Below are positions 27,044 to 35,582 of a stretch of 64,000 nucleotides of DNA, one piece after another. A program made the translations under genes and the position numbers. The notes under the pieces were generated by a model, which ran no database searches, was not told the origin of the DNA, and saw only the letters and a program-made list of their open reading frames with translations. Source of the DNA: Spirosoma agri. GTDB taxonomy: Bacteria; Bacteroidota; Bacteroidia; Cytophagales; Spirosomataceae. Position 1 is the first letter of the stretch, and each line of letters starts with the position of its first letter. Location: NCBI RefSeq assembly GCF_010747415.1, contig NZ_JAAGNZ010000002.1, positions 1,756,947-1,820,946 on the forward strand, in the 5' to 3' direction.

Positions 27044-28033
27044 TTACTTCGTTTTTTCGTAGAATTCGTACTTGATCGTCCACTTTATTTCCTGACCGGG
27101 AGCGGCCATTAAGTGGATATACGGCTCTGGGCAAGAGGTTGTCGCACAGGCCCAGTACACTAGTTTTTGCAAGGGCTGATCGCCGGTGATGTGCACGCCC
27201 GCGCCCGTTTTCTGATTCTCGATACGAATGTCGTAGTCCGTGGCGGTGGGTCCGAATCCGTTCAGACCAGCGCTGAACACCTGCTCTTTTTTGGCCAGTT
27301 CACGCGCATACACGAGATGGTTGCCTTGCGGCAGAATGACACTGCCGAATCCTTTCCCCTCCGCTGTTACCTCGAATGGGAACCGAGTTACTACAGTCGG
27401 ACCTGTGGGCTGTTTGTCGATGATGAAGAAATTGTGGTCGTACGTGCTCGTCTCGATGGGTAATTGGCCGGTATTTGTCAGGCGGTGTTCCAACACCAGT
27501 TCGGGTTTACCTTTAGTCAGCCGGACGGTTTTCGTGTAACGATACCCATAGCCCGTTGGGTCGGTAAGTTCATGCGTAAAGTCAACCGCAACGGTGGCTT
27601 TACGATCCTTGTGCTGTTTTACGTTCCAGGTCCCCTGATTCACTATGTCGTAGTATTTCGCGAAGGCATAGGCTTTGTCGTCGGGTTTACGGAGTGTACC
27701 GACGCCTATTTTTACGAACGTATCGCCGGGTTTCGCATCGGTGTAACCCAGTGGTGTAAACTCTTCTACGGGGCCGCTGATCGCATCGTGTAACTTGGGG
27801 TCGTAGTTGTCAAACCACGGTTCAATGAAGCTGTGGCCTTTGTAGGTCAGGTTTTTGAACGCTCCCGACCAGTCGAAGCGGGTTCCCTGGTAGTAACCTT
27901 GGCTGGCGTCGGGCAGATACAGTGTTGTTTGAATAAGTCCATTGGAAAGCGCGGCCTCCGGCCACTCGGCTACTGGAAGTCTGGTGCTGGACAAGCCGAC
28001 AACTACGAAGGTCGCGAGAAGTGCCTTTTTCAA
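27044..28033 (-). CDS. Exported beta-rich protein, possibly mutarotase-like; TTG start
   Basis: A 329-residue protein whose family I do not firmly recognise. Its sequence is rich in beta-strands with conserved-looking aromatic segments (YYQGTRFDWSGAFKNLTYKGH, STYDHNFFIID, NHLVYARELAKKEQ), reminiscent of galactose-mutarotase-like folds, but catalytic residues cannot be confirmed. The first ATG-free stretch matters: TTG 28033 followed by KKALLATFVVVGLSS gives a clean signal peptide. A longer reading to 28114 would translate the hairpin repeat at 28055-28112 and is unlikely. It lies between a SusD gene and the PQQ dehydrogenase. If it is a mutarotase it would supply the anomer the quinoprotein oxidises; that is inference. 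Confidence 0.65.
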   Translation of the reverse strand: MKKALLATFVVVGLSSTRLPVAEWPEAALSNGLIQTTLYLPDASQGYYQGTRFDWSGAFKNLTYKGHSFIEPWFDNYDPKLHDAISGPVEEFTPLGYTDAKPGDTFVKIGVGTLRKPDDKAYAFAKYYDIVNQGTWNVKQHKDRKATVAVDFTHELTDPTGYGYRYTKTVRLTKGKPELVLEHRLTNTGQLPIETSTYDHNFFIIDKQPTGPTVVTRFPFEVTAEGKGFGSVILPQGNHLVYARELAKKEQVFSAGLNGFGPTATDYDIRIENQKTGAGVHITGDQPLQKLVYWACATTSCPEPYIHLMAAPGQEIKWTIKYEFYEKTK

Positions 28034-28054
28034 CGTCGTATGGGTTTTGGTATC

Positions 28055-28112
28055 ACGGGCTTCAGCCCGTCTTAAACAGCCGGTTGGTGCGTTAAGACGG
28101 ACTAAAGCCCGC
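28055..28112. repeat. Intergenic hairpin between SusD and the mutarotase-like gene
   Basis: Arms 28055-28075 and 28092-28112 match at 18 of 21 positions. The left arm contains its own smaller palindrome (GGGCTTCAGCCC). It shares CTTCAGCCCGT with the hairpin at 537-596. Confidence 0.75.
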
Positions 28113-28120
28113 AATGCCGG

Positions 28121-29596
28121 TTAGTTCAGGTTCGGATTAATCGACGTATCGGTGTACGGAAGTGGAAACCAGTAATTTGCTTTCGTGATCGCCTTGATCG
28201 GTTGAAGATCATCCGCACTTTTGGCGGCATTGGCTTCTTCGACTTTTTCGAGCCGGACCAGGTCGAACCAGCGGGTCCGTTCGCAGGCAAATTCCCAGGC
28301 CCGTTCCTGCACGACAGCATCAGCAAATTGGGCTGCCGTCAGGCCATCACCCGGTGCCAGTATTTTGGTGCCGGTCGGTAAGCCGCGCGAACGAACCTGA
28401 TTCAGCGCATCATACGCTGCCTGATCGGGACCACCCGTACCACGGGCTTTCGCTTCGGCATAAATGGTCAACACGTGCGGGTAACGCATCATGACCGTGG
28501 GCAGTGAAATACTGGACGTTACGATGTTTCCTTTGATGTACCATTTTTTGTAGTAGGGATGTTTTGTCAGGCTTTGTTCCCAGGGAATTGTAGTCGCGCC
28601 CAAACCGAACTGCGTGCGGAAGGTCGCGTCCTTACGGGGTCCTGCGGGGAAGTTTTTAAAGAAGTTAAGCTCGGCGAACATATCATCCCAGCCCCCTTCT
28701 TCGCCTGGCATCGTGGTGTTGCCGTAGGTCGCATTGGCCGTACCGCTACCGCCCGTAAAGCCGTTGATCTGAAACACCGATTCCGGAATACTAGCCACTG
28801 CCGGGTCGTTGTCGAAAACAGCCGCAAACGATGACATCAGCGAGAAGCCATACGTCGAGCGATTGTCAATCACTTCTTTGGCCTTCGCAGCCGCCAGATC
28901 GTAGTTGGCGGTTTGCTTAAGCGGCCAGCCGGCCATTGTCAGGTACACATCGGCCAAAAACGCCTTTGCTGAACCCGCGTTAGGCCGACCTGGATCGCGT
29001 CGGGTATTGGGGAGCATGGTTTCGGCTTTCTTCAAATCCTCGACAATCAGTGCGTATACCTCCGCTGGTGTCGACTTCTTGATGGTGAGCAGATCCGCCG
29101 AATATTCGCCCGCCGTGACCAGTGGAATGCTGCCGTAGAACCGGGTCAGCCAATAATAAGAAAAGCCACGAATGAAGTACGCTTCGCCCGCAATAATATC
29201 GATGGTCGCTTTCGTTCCAACCGTTTTTGCGTAGTTATTGATCACGTTGTTGGCACCCTGAATGGCTTTGTAGCAACCATTATAAACGGCTCCCGACCGT
29301 TGGTTTGTGGTCGATACGTTGAACTGGTCAAATTCACGCCAGTCCGCTTTGTTACTGGCCGGGTGCGTTGTTACGTCGTCGGCACCCAGCACGGCAGCGT
29401 TGGCCGAAGGGTGCAGGAACCCGTAGGTCCACTGGGTGCCCAGGCCCCGGTAAGCGCCCGTTAGTGCCGACTCCAGGCCGTCCTGCGTTGAGAGCACGTT
29501 ACCACCGTACAACAGGCCGGTTGTATCTTCTTCGAGGTAGCCTTTGCAGCCTGCCATGAGCAGAGCCGCCAGTCCAAATAGTGCTAGTTTTTTCAT
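28121..29596 (-). CDS. SusD/RagB-family outer-membrane glycan-binding lipoprotein
   Basis: A 491-residue lipoprotein with signal sequence and lipobox LLMAGC (Cys17), placing it on the outer membrane. SusD features are the TPR-like helices, GCYKAIQGANNVINNY, AEAYFIRGFSYYWLTRFYGSIPLV, the STPAEVYALIVEDLKKAE segment and the C-terminal RTRWFDLVRLEKV. SusD proteins form the lid over the SusC transporter encoded just upstream (16 bases away) and capture oligosaccharides. The pair is distinct from the SusC/SusD pair at 35583-40270, so the locus probably takes up two ligand types or sizes. Confidence 0.93.
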   Translation of the reverse strand: MKKLALFGLAALLMAGCKGYLEEDTTGLLYGGNVLSTQDGLESALTGAYRGLGTQWTYGFLHPSANAAVLGADDVTTHPASNKADWREFDQFNVSTTNQRSGAVYNGCYKAIQGANNVINNYAKTVGTKATIDIIAGEAYFIRGFSYYWLTRFYGSIPLVTAGEYSADLLTIKKSTPAEVYALIVEDLKKAETMLPNTRRDPGRPNAGSAKAFLADVYLTMAGWPLKQTANYDLAAAKAKEVIDNRSTYGFSLMSSFAAVFDNDPAVASIPESVFQINGFTGGSGTANATYGNTTMPGEEGGWDDMFAELNFFKNFPAGPRKDATFRTQFGLGATTIPWEQSLTKHPYYKKWYIKGNIVTSSISLPTVMMRYPHVLTIYAEAKARGTGGPDQAAYDALNQVRSRGLPTGTKILAPGDGLTAAQFADAVVQERAWEFACERTRWFDLVRLEKVEEANAAKSADDLQPIKAITKANYWFPLPYTDTSINPNLN

Positions 29597-29612
29597 GATT
29601 TATCGAAGGGGT

Positions 29613-32603
29613 TTAGAAGCCCAGGTTGATACCGAGCGTATACTGTTTGGCGTTTGGATAGGAACCATAATCAATGCCGATGGCGGTGTCGGTGCCCGAA
29701 CCTACTCGGGCCGATTCTGGATCGGGACCTTTGTAGTTCGTGATCGTCAACAGGTTTGTCGCGCTCGCAAATACCCGGATAGTGGCTTTGCTGTTGATGA
29801 AACTCGTTGGCACGTTGTACGACAGACTAACGTTTTTCAGCCGAACGAAGCTGCCATCTTCGATGAACCGACTCGACTGCGTAAAGGGCTGGTAGGTTTT
29901 CGTAAAGGCCGGTACGTCAGACGTTTCATTCCCTGACCGATAGTAATCACGGATTTCAGACAGAATGAACTGCCGGGCGTCACCCGCCCCCGACATCGCG
30001 GCTGCCCGCGTGTAGTTGAGCTTGTCGACACCGAAAACAGCGTTGAAGAAGACGTTCAGTGTCAGCCCTTTGTACGAGAAGGTGTTATTCCAGCCGCCCG
30101 TCGCTTTCGGAAACGCCCGGCCAATAATCTGGAAGTCATCCGTTGTGATGGTATTGTCGCCGTTGAGGTCCTGGTAATGCGGATCACCCGGTACGCGACC
30201 CTGCTTGGCGGCCGCATCGGCTTCGTTCGGTTTCCAGGTGCCCAGGTACTTTAGCCCCCAGTACGACCCCAGTGGCTCACCCGGTATCAGCATAAACTCG
30301 TTCGTTGTGGACATACCGCCACCGACGCCCGTACCTGTGCCAAGCCTTGGATAACCGCCCAGATCGAGTACTTTATTTTGTAACGTCGACACGTTCAGAT
30401 TCGTCTCCCAGCGGAAGCTGCCGGCGATCAGGGGGGTACCACCGATCGAGAATTCAAATCCTTTATTTTCGACCTCCCCCACGTTCCGGGCCTGTGTACC
30501 CCCACCGGCATAGCTTGGGATCGCCACGTTCAGCAGCAGGTCCGATGTGTTTTTCTTAAAATAATCCGCTTCGATGTGTAACCGACCATTCAGAAACTCC
30601 ATTTCAAGGCCCACATCCGTCTGCCTGGTCGTTTCCCATTTGAGGTTTGGATTGCCTGGGTTACCCAGCAGTACCCCCGCTGTAGCGGCTGAGTTATTGT
30701 AAGCGACCTGGGCGGTGCTATACGTCGATATGGTCGAATAGGCACCTAGCGCCTGGCTACCCGTCATACCCCAGCTTCCCCGGAGTTTGAGGTTGCTGAA
30801 TACATTAAGTTTTTTGATAAATTCCTCTTCCGATAACCGCCAGCCCAGCGCCACCGACGGAAAAACGCTGTATTTGTTGCCTGTGGCAAACTTCGACGAC
30901 CCATCCCGACGAACAGCCGCCGTAACCAGGTATTTATCCTTAAACCCGTAGTTTACACGGCCCAGCAACGAAAAAATCGTCCACTTCTGGTAACCCGATG
31001 CCACGGTGGCGGCTGTGTTAAGGCCAAGATTATCGTAGCCTAATTGGGGAAACCGCAAACCCGACGCACTGGCGGTAAAGTTCCGATCCGTAAACTGCTG
31101 GGTTTCCAGAACGGCAACTGCGTTGATCGAGTGGTTGCCGACCTTGAGGTCGTAGTTCAGATTATTCGTGTTTTGCAGCGTTAATTGCTCCGATGAATAC
31201 CGGCTTGCCGATGGCACGTTGTTCGAGAGCCGCTTGCCCGTCAAACTCAGGTTTTGCGCATTCAGATAATTGACGGCATACTGCAAATCGATCGACAGCC
31301 CTTTGATGGGTAGTTTATAATTCAAACCCGCGTTGACATTAAGACTGCTCCGGTTTTGATCGACCGACTGATCGTACAGATAATCCAGCGGATTGCGATA
31401 AACGGAACCAATGGGGTCCGTAAACGTTGGTTGCCCGTCGGTTCCGTAGGCCGGCGTGGTCGGTGCCCAGGCCAGTGCCTGCACAATAGCTCCTCCGTCG
31501 AGCGTGTTATGGTTCTTGGTTTGCGTTCCCCACAAGTTCAGGCGAAATGACAGCTTGTCGTTCACCTGCGTGTTCAGATTCGTGCGCAGGATGTACCGCT
31601 TGAACCCGCTGTTGTTGACGATGCCATTCTGGTCTAAATAATTACCTGACACCATGAAGGTCGTTTTTTCGCTACCGCCCGACAGGGTGAGCTGGTGTTG
31701 CTGACCAGATCCGTTCCGGAAGACCAGGCTCTGCCAGTCGGTGCCGCCATTTTGCTTGAACTGAGCGATCTGATCGGTAGTAAACGGTGGGGTAGTCCCA
31801 ACAGCGGTCGATCGGGCATTGACAATTTCGGCAAACTCGCCAGCTGGCAGTACGTCGTATTTTTTGATCACCTCCGACGTGCTGAACTGGCCTTCGTAGT
31901 TGACTTTTAGGCCTTTCGCTCCTTTCTTGGTGGTGATGATCACAACGCCGTTTGCTCCCCGGCTACCATAAATGGAGGTCGAAGCGGCATCCTTCAGTAC
32001 CTGAATGGTTTCGATGTCACTCGGGTTTACGTAGTTAAAGTTCGCCCCTAAAAAACCATCGATGACATATAAGGGATCGTTGTTTCCCAGTACGGAGTTG
32101 GCACCTCTGATCCGGACCTTGGCATCGCCACCGGGTGCGCCATTGGTCTGGCTTACCTGCACACCCGCAGCCCGCCCTTGCAGTACCTGATCCAGTCGGG
32201 TAACGGGTTGCTGGGCAAATTCCTTGGTCGAAATGGCGGTCAGGGCACCGGTTACGTCCGATTTGCGCTGCGTACCGTACCCAACGACCACCACTTCATT
32301 CAGCGTTTTCTGATCTTCGGCCAGCTGAATATTGATCACCGCGCGGCCATTCACCGGGACCGTTTGACCAACGTAGCCGATCGTCGAGAACACCAGCGAC
32401 GATGTACCGGCGGCATTCAGCGCGAAGTTGCCTGATGCATCGGTGGAGGTGCCTATGGTCGTGCCGCTCACCTGCACGTTCACACCGGGGAGCCCCTGAT
32501 TGTCTGGACCGGTAACTTTACCGGTCACTCTGGCAGTCTGCGCAAAGACATAGCTTTGCCCCAGAAGCAGCAGTAAAACGAAGAGTTTTACAATTTTTCT
32601 CAT
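29613..32603 (-). CDS. SusC/RagA-family TonB-dependent transporter
   Basis: A 996-residue outer-membrane TonB-dependent receptor. After the signal peptide (MRKIVKLFVLLLLLGQSYVFAQ) comes a carboxypeptidase-regulatory-like domain (ARVTGKVTGPDNQGLPGVNV) and the TonB box/plug start LNEVVVVGYGTQRKSDVTGA, then the plug motif IRGANSVLGNNDPLYVIDGF and a 22-strand barrel ending in an aromatic residue. ATG 32603 is chosen; the extra 30 codons up to 32693 would be translated from the hairpin repeat. With its SusD partner it imports oligosaccharides into the periplasm using TonB energy. It is the first of a two-gene module bounded by hairpins at 32642-32703 and 28055-28112. Confidence 0.95.
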   Translation of the reverse strand: MRKIVKLFVLLLLLGQSYVFAQTARVTGKVTGPDNQGLPGVNVQVSGTTIGTSTDASGNFALNAAGTSSLVFSTIGYVGQTVPVNGRAVINIQLAEDQKTLNEVVVVGYGTQRKSDVTGALTAISTKEFAQQPVTRLDQVLQGRAAGVQVSQTNGAPGGDAKVRIRGANSVLGNNDPLYVIDGFLGANFNYVNPSDIETIQVLKDAASTSIYGSRGANGVVIITTKKGAKGLKVNYEGQFSTSEVIKKYDVLPAGEFAEIVNARSTAVGTTPPFTTDQIAQFKQNGGTDWQSLVFRNGSGQQHQLTLSGGSEKTTFMVSGNYLDQNGIVNNSGFKRYILRTNLNTQVNDKLSFRLNLWGTQTKNHNTLDGGAIVQALAWAPTTPAYGTDGQPTFTDPIGSVYRNPLDYLYDQSVDQNRSSLNVNAGLNYKLPIKGLSIDLQYAVNYLNAQNLSLTGKRLSNNVPSASRYSSEQLTLQNTNNLNYDLKVGNHSINAVAVLETQQFTDRNFTASASGLRFPQLGYDNLGLNTAATVASGYQKWTIFSLLGRVNYGFKDKYLVTAAVRRDGSSKFATGNKYSVFPSVALGWRLSEEEFIKKLNVFSNLKLRGSWGMTGSQALGAYSTISTYSTAQVAYNNSAATAGVLLGNPGNPNLKWETTRQTDVGLEMEFLNGRLHIEADYFKKNTSDLLLNVAIPSYAGGGTQARNVGEVENKGFEFSIGGTPLIAGSFRWETNLNVSTLQNKVLDLGGYPRLGTGTGVGGGMSTTNEFMLIPGEPLGSYWGLKYLGTWKPNEADAAAKQGRVPGDPHYQDLNGDNTITTDDFQIIGRAFPKATGGWNNTFSYKGLTLNVFFNAVFGVDKLNYTRAAAMSGAGDARQFILSEIRDYYRSGNETSDVPAFTKTYQPFTQSSRFIEDGSFVRLKNVSLSYNVPTSFINSKATIRVFASATNLLTITNYKGPDPESARVGSGTDTAIGIDYGSYPNAKQYTLGINLGF

Positions 32604-32641
32604 GTGTACGGGATTATTAAAGAATAAAGGAATACGATTGA

Positions 32642-32703
32642 TGTAACGCGGGTGGGAACCCGCGATTAGTTGAGATAAATCGCGGGTTCCCACCCGCGTT
32701 ACA
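32642..32703. repeat. Perfect 25-bp-arm hairpin before the first SusC gene
   Basis: Arms 32642-32666 and 32679-32703 are perfect reverse complements around a 12-base loop. Located between the DgoD-type gene (stop at 32709) and SusC. The arm itself contains the shorter GGGT..ACCC style palindrome. Confidence 0.9.
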
Positions 32704-32708
32704 GCGAA

Positions 32709-33956
32709 CTACCAGTCCACTACGGAACCATCGAGGGCGTTGTAGACCTCCGGATTTTTCCAGTCGTGACCGATTTTGTCCTTCATCAGGGCGTCGTCCA
32801 GTTCCACACCCAGACCGGGGCCTTTAGGAATTAGTACTGTTCCGTCGCTCTGTAGTTTGAACGGGTTCTTGAGGTAGCCTTCGCCCAGTGAAACCTGCTC
32901 CTGAACGAGGAAATTGGGCACGCTGGCGGCCAGATTGAGCCCGACGGCCAGAGAGATTGGCCCCATCGGATTATGAGGGGCAATCGGGACATAATAGGCT
33001 TCGGCCATCCCTGCGATCAGGCGGCCTTCCGTAATGCCACCCGCGTGGCAGAGGTCAGGCTGAACGATGCTGGCGGCTCCTTTTTCGAGAATCTCGCGAA
33101 AGCCCCATTTTGTGAAAATCCGCTCACCGGTTGCAATGGGCAGGTGCGTACCCCGCGCAATGTCGACCATCACATCCACGTTCTGCGCCTGACAGGGTTC
33201 CTCAACGAACATGGGTTGAAACGGCTCCAGTTGTTTGATCAGCACCTTGGCCGTCTGGGGTGAAATGTTTCCGTGGAAGTCGATGGCAATGTCCATCTCC
33301 GGTCCACCTGCCTCGCGCAACGACGCAAAATTGTCGACCGCGTGTTTAATGAATTGTGGGTTTTCGACAATGTTGGCCGGGTTCTTATGCGCAACGCCGG
33401 TTTTGATGACGGTGAAGCCTTCGGCCTTCCGTTTTTTCATGTCTTCGGCATTGCTGGCCCGACCGTACACCCGAACGCGATCGCGGGTTGGGCCACCCAG
33501 CAGTTCATAGACGGGTACGTTCAGCAGCTTACCCTTGATGTCCCACAGTGCATGGTCGATGCCGCTTAGCGCACTGGTTAGAATGGGACCACCCCGATAG
33601 AACGCGTGCCGGTAAATGGCCTGCCAGTGGTGAACGACCTGACGTGGATCTTTCCCGATTAAATAGGGTTCTACCTCCTTGATGGCCGTTTGAATGGTCA
33701 GCGCCCGACCTTCCAGCAGCGGTTCGCCCAAACCATGTACCCCAACGTCGGTGTGTATTTTCAGGAAAATCCACCGGGGTTTGACCAGGAACGTTTCAAG
33801 CTTGGTAATCTTTACTTTGCTGTAATCGGCAAAGTGGCCGGGACTGGCGGCATACGACGTTTTTGGCAGGACCATCGATCCCATGCCCGCAATGCCCAGC
33901 ACGGATTGTAGGGCAGAACGGCGTGATATGCCGTTTTTTCTGGACGGTGATTTCAT
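32709..33956 (-). CDS. dgoD: Tat-exported D-galactonate dehydratase-like enolase-superfamily enzyme
   Basis: A 415-residue enolase-superfamily dehydratase closest to D-galactonate dehydratase, which removes water from the aldonate to give 2-keto-3-deoxygalactonate. Metal ligands Asp226, Glu252 and Glu278 are spaced by 26 residues each; the catalytic His228 (DFHG) and His328 (PHNP) stand at +2 and +102, the same spacing as in E. coli DgoD (183/185/209/235/285, from memory). The N-terminus MKSPSRKNGISRRSALQSVLG is a twin-arginine leader followed by a hydrophobic stretch and YAAS, so the enzyme is probably periplasmic, unlike E. coli DgoD. ATG 33956 starts this leader; upstream codons overlap a repeat. 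Confidence 0.85.
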   Translation of the reverse strand: MKSPSRKNGISRRSALQSVLGIAGMGSMVLPKTSYAASPGHFADYSKVKITKLETFLVKPRWIFLKIHTDVGVHGLGEPLLEGRALTIQTAIKEVEPYLIGKDPRQVVHHWQAIYRHAFYRGGPILTSALSGIDHALWDIKGKLLNVPVYELLGGPTRDRVRVYGRASNAEDMKKRKAEGFTVIKTGVAHKNPANIVENPQFIKHAVDNFASLREAGGPEMDIAIDFHGNISPQTAKVLIKQLEPFQPMFVEEPCQAQNVDVMVDIARGTHLPIATGERIFTKWGFREILEKGAASIVQPDLCHAGGITEGRLIAGMAEAYYVPIAPHNPMGPISLAVGLNLAASVPNFLVQEQVSLGEGYLKNPFKLQSDGTVLIPKGPGLGVELDDALMKDKIGHDWKNPEVYNALDGSVVDW

Positions 33957-33969
33957 AAGGATTAGGATT

Positions 33970-34110
33970 TGTAGAGACGCAATCCCTTGCGTCTCCTTTG
34001 CGTCAGCAATTGGTGTATTAGCAAAAACCATCCGGTCAATTGCCATCCGGTCATGAGCCGCAAGGGATTGCCGCACCGGCGGTGATGCGGCATTCCGACC
34101 GGTCTCTACA
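33970..34110. repeat. Composite hairpin repeat between the two dehydratase genes
   Basis: Several nested inverted repeats: outer arms 33970-33978 and 34102-34110; inner arms 33979-33991 and 34059-34071; a small self-hairpin 33974-33995; and TGCCGCA/TGCGGCA arms at 34069-34075 and 34086-34092. It looks like one repeat inserted into, or merged with, another. It fills the whole 158-base gap. Confidence 0.75.
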
Positions 34111-34114
34111 TGTT

Positions 34115-35470
34115 TTACGGCCGGATGATGGTCCCGTCCATTTTGCGCACCTGCCAGTTGGATTTGGTAGTGATGGGGTATTTGGCCGCTTCCTTTTCAT
34201 TAATGTCCACGCCTAACCCCGGCACTTCGTTGACCGACATATATCCTTTATCCATCGTGGGGCAGCCACTGAATACGTCTTTAGTCTTATCCGAAAAGGC
34301 CACCGCTTCCTGAATACCAAAATTCCAGACGGCCAGATCAATGTGGGCATGAGCCGCGTGCCCCACCGGCGACACATCGCCGGGGCCGTGCCAGGCTGTG
34401 CGAACGTTGAACCATTCACCCAGGCGGGCCACCTTCATGGCGGGGGTGATGCCGCCAATCTGGGAAACGTGAATGCGGATGTAGTCGAACCACTGGTTGG
34501 CCATCGGCTCCTTAAACTCATTGATGTTATTGAACAACTCGCCCATCGCAATTGGCACCGTTGTGGTCTGCCTCAGTTGCGCGAACCACTTCATATTTTC
34601 GGGCGAGAAGGGATCTTCGATGAAGAACGGTCGATACTCTTCCACCTGCTTGATCATGTTGATGGCTTCCATGGGTTGCACCCGTTCGTGCACATCGTGG
34701 AGCAGTTCGATCTCTTCCCCGCACTCTTTGCGCACCACGTTAAACATCTTGGGGACTGATTTGAGATAGCCCATCACGTTCATGTACGCGTCGCCTTCGT
34801 AGCCAAAACCCGCAGCCTTGAAATCGGGCTTATCGACCGTGCTGCCAACACCACCGTAACCACCCTGCTGAATGCGGATGTACTTGAAGCCCTGCTCCAT
34901 AAACTTCTTGACGCTGTCGGCCGTTGCTTCGGGCGTGGTGCCGCCCGCGTGGGTATAACAGGGAATGGCGAACCGAACCTTACCGCCCAGCAGTTGATAA
35001 ACCGGCATTTTGGCCCGCTTTCCTTTAATGTCCCACAGGGCCTGATCGAGTCCGGAAAGGGCATTGTTCAGAACGGGGCCGTTGCGCCAGTAGGAGCTGA
35101 CGTAGGCCGATTGCCACATGTCTTCGATGTTATCGACATCTTTGCCAACGCAGAATTCGTTGAGGTAGGTGTTGATCGCGACCACGACGGTAGCGGCCCG
35201 TTGGGTAAAAGTAGCGCAGCCGAGTCCATACAGTCCGGGCTCGGTCGTTTCCACTTTGACGACGATGAGGTTCGATCCTTGCGGAGCGGTGGCAATGGCT
35301 TTGACGCTTTTGATTCTGACGGGTGGGGCACCGATGGTGTACTGGGGTTTGCCCTGCTGTTCGCGCGCTTCGGCGGTGGACATGCCGCCAAACAGGCCCA
35401 TAAGGCCGGCTGACGAGCCAAAACCAAGCATTTTTAACGTATCACGGCGACTTTGATCAGGCTGATTCAT
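34115..35470 (-). CDS. Tat-exported ManD/RspA-type sugar-acid dehydratase
   Basis: A 451-residue enolase-superfamily enzyme of the D-mannonate dehydratase (ManD, also annotated RspA) subgroup. The triad is Asp259 (LLHDVHER), Glu285 (FIEDPF) and Glu311 (MGELF), with His261 and His361 in AWHGPGDVSPVGHAAHAH, a subgroup signature. ManD members dehydrate D-mannonate and/or D-gluconate to 2-keto-3-deoxygluconate; some have very low activity, so the substrate is uncertain. The leader MNQPDQSRRDTLKMLGFGSS is a good twin-arginine signal with SRRDTLK, followed by hydrophobic residues and AEA. It would therefore act in the periplasm beside the PQQ dehydrogenase. Confidence 0.87.
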   Translation of the reverse strand: MNQPDQSRRDTLKMLGFGSSAGLMGLFGGMSTAEAREQQGKPQYTIGAPPVRIKSVKAIATAPQGSNLIVVKVETTEPGLYGLGCATFTQRAATVVVAINTYLNEFCVGKDVDNIEDMWQSAYVSSYWRNGPVLNNALSGLDQALWDIKGKRAKMPVYQLLGGKVRFAIPCYTHAGGTTPEATADSVKKFMEQGFKYIRIQQGGYGGVGSTVDKPDFKAAGFGYEGDAYMNVMGYLKSVPKMFNVVRKECGEEIELLHDVHERVQPMEAINMIKQVEEYRPFFIEDPFSPENMKWFAQLRQTTTVPIAMGELFNNINEFKEPMANQWFDYIRIHVSQIGGITPAMKVARLGEWFNVRTAWHGPGDVSPVGHAAHAHIDLAVWNFGIQEAVAFSDKTKDVFSGCPTMDKGYMSVNEVPGLGVDINEKEAAKYPITTKSNWQVRKMDGTIIRP

Positions 35471-35512
35471 GCGAAAAGGGTTGAGATAAATTGATTTGAT
35501 AAATTATTCTCT

Positions 35513-35572
35513 GACAGAATTTACATGATTAGCAGAATTAATTTTCGGTAGCCTAATCCTGTCAATCCTGTC
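35513..35572. repeat. AT-rich imperfect hairpin between SusD2 and ManD-type gene
   Basis: Arms 35513-35531 and 35554-35572 match at 16 of 19 positions. Each arm is itself a degenerate tandem (GACAG-ATT repeated). A single related arm without its partner lies at 44831-44853. Confidence 0.65.
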
Positions 35573-35582
35573 GTAGAAAAAA

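Noticed and set aside
32604..32693. N-terminal extension of the first SusC protein
   Set aside because: The extra codons are read from the hairpin repeat; a normal signal peptide starts at 32603.
33957..34076. N-terminal extension of the DgoD-type protein
   Set aside because: The codons are translated from the composite repeat; the Tat leader begins at 33956.
28055..35572. Hairpin series as a CRISPR array or integron attC sites
   Set aside because: The hairpins differ in sequence and spacing, lie between genes one at a time, and no cas or integrase gene is present.
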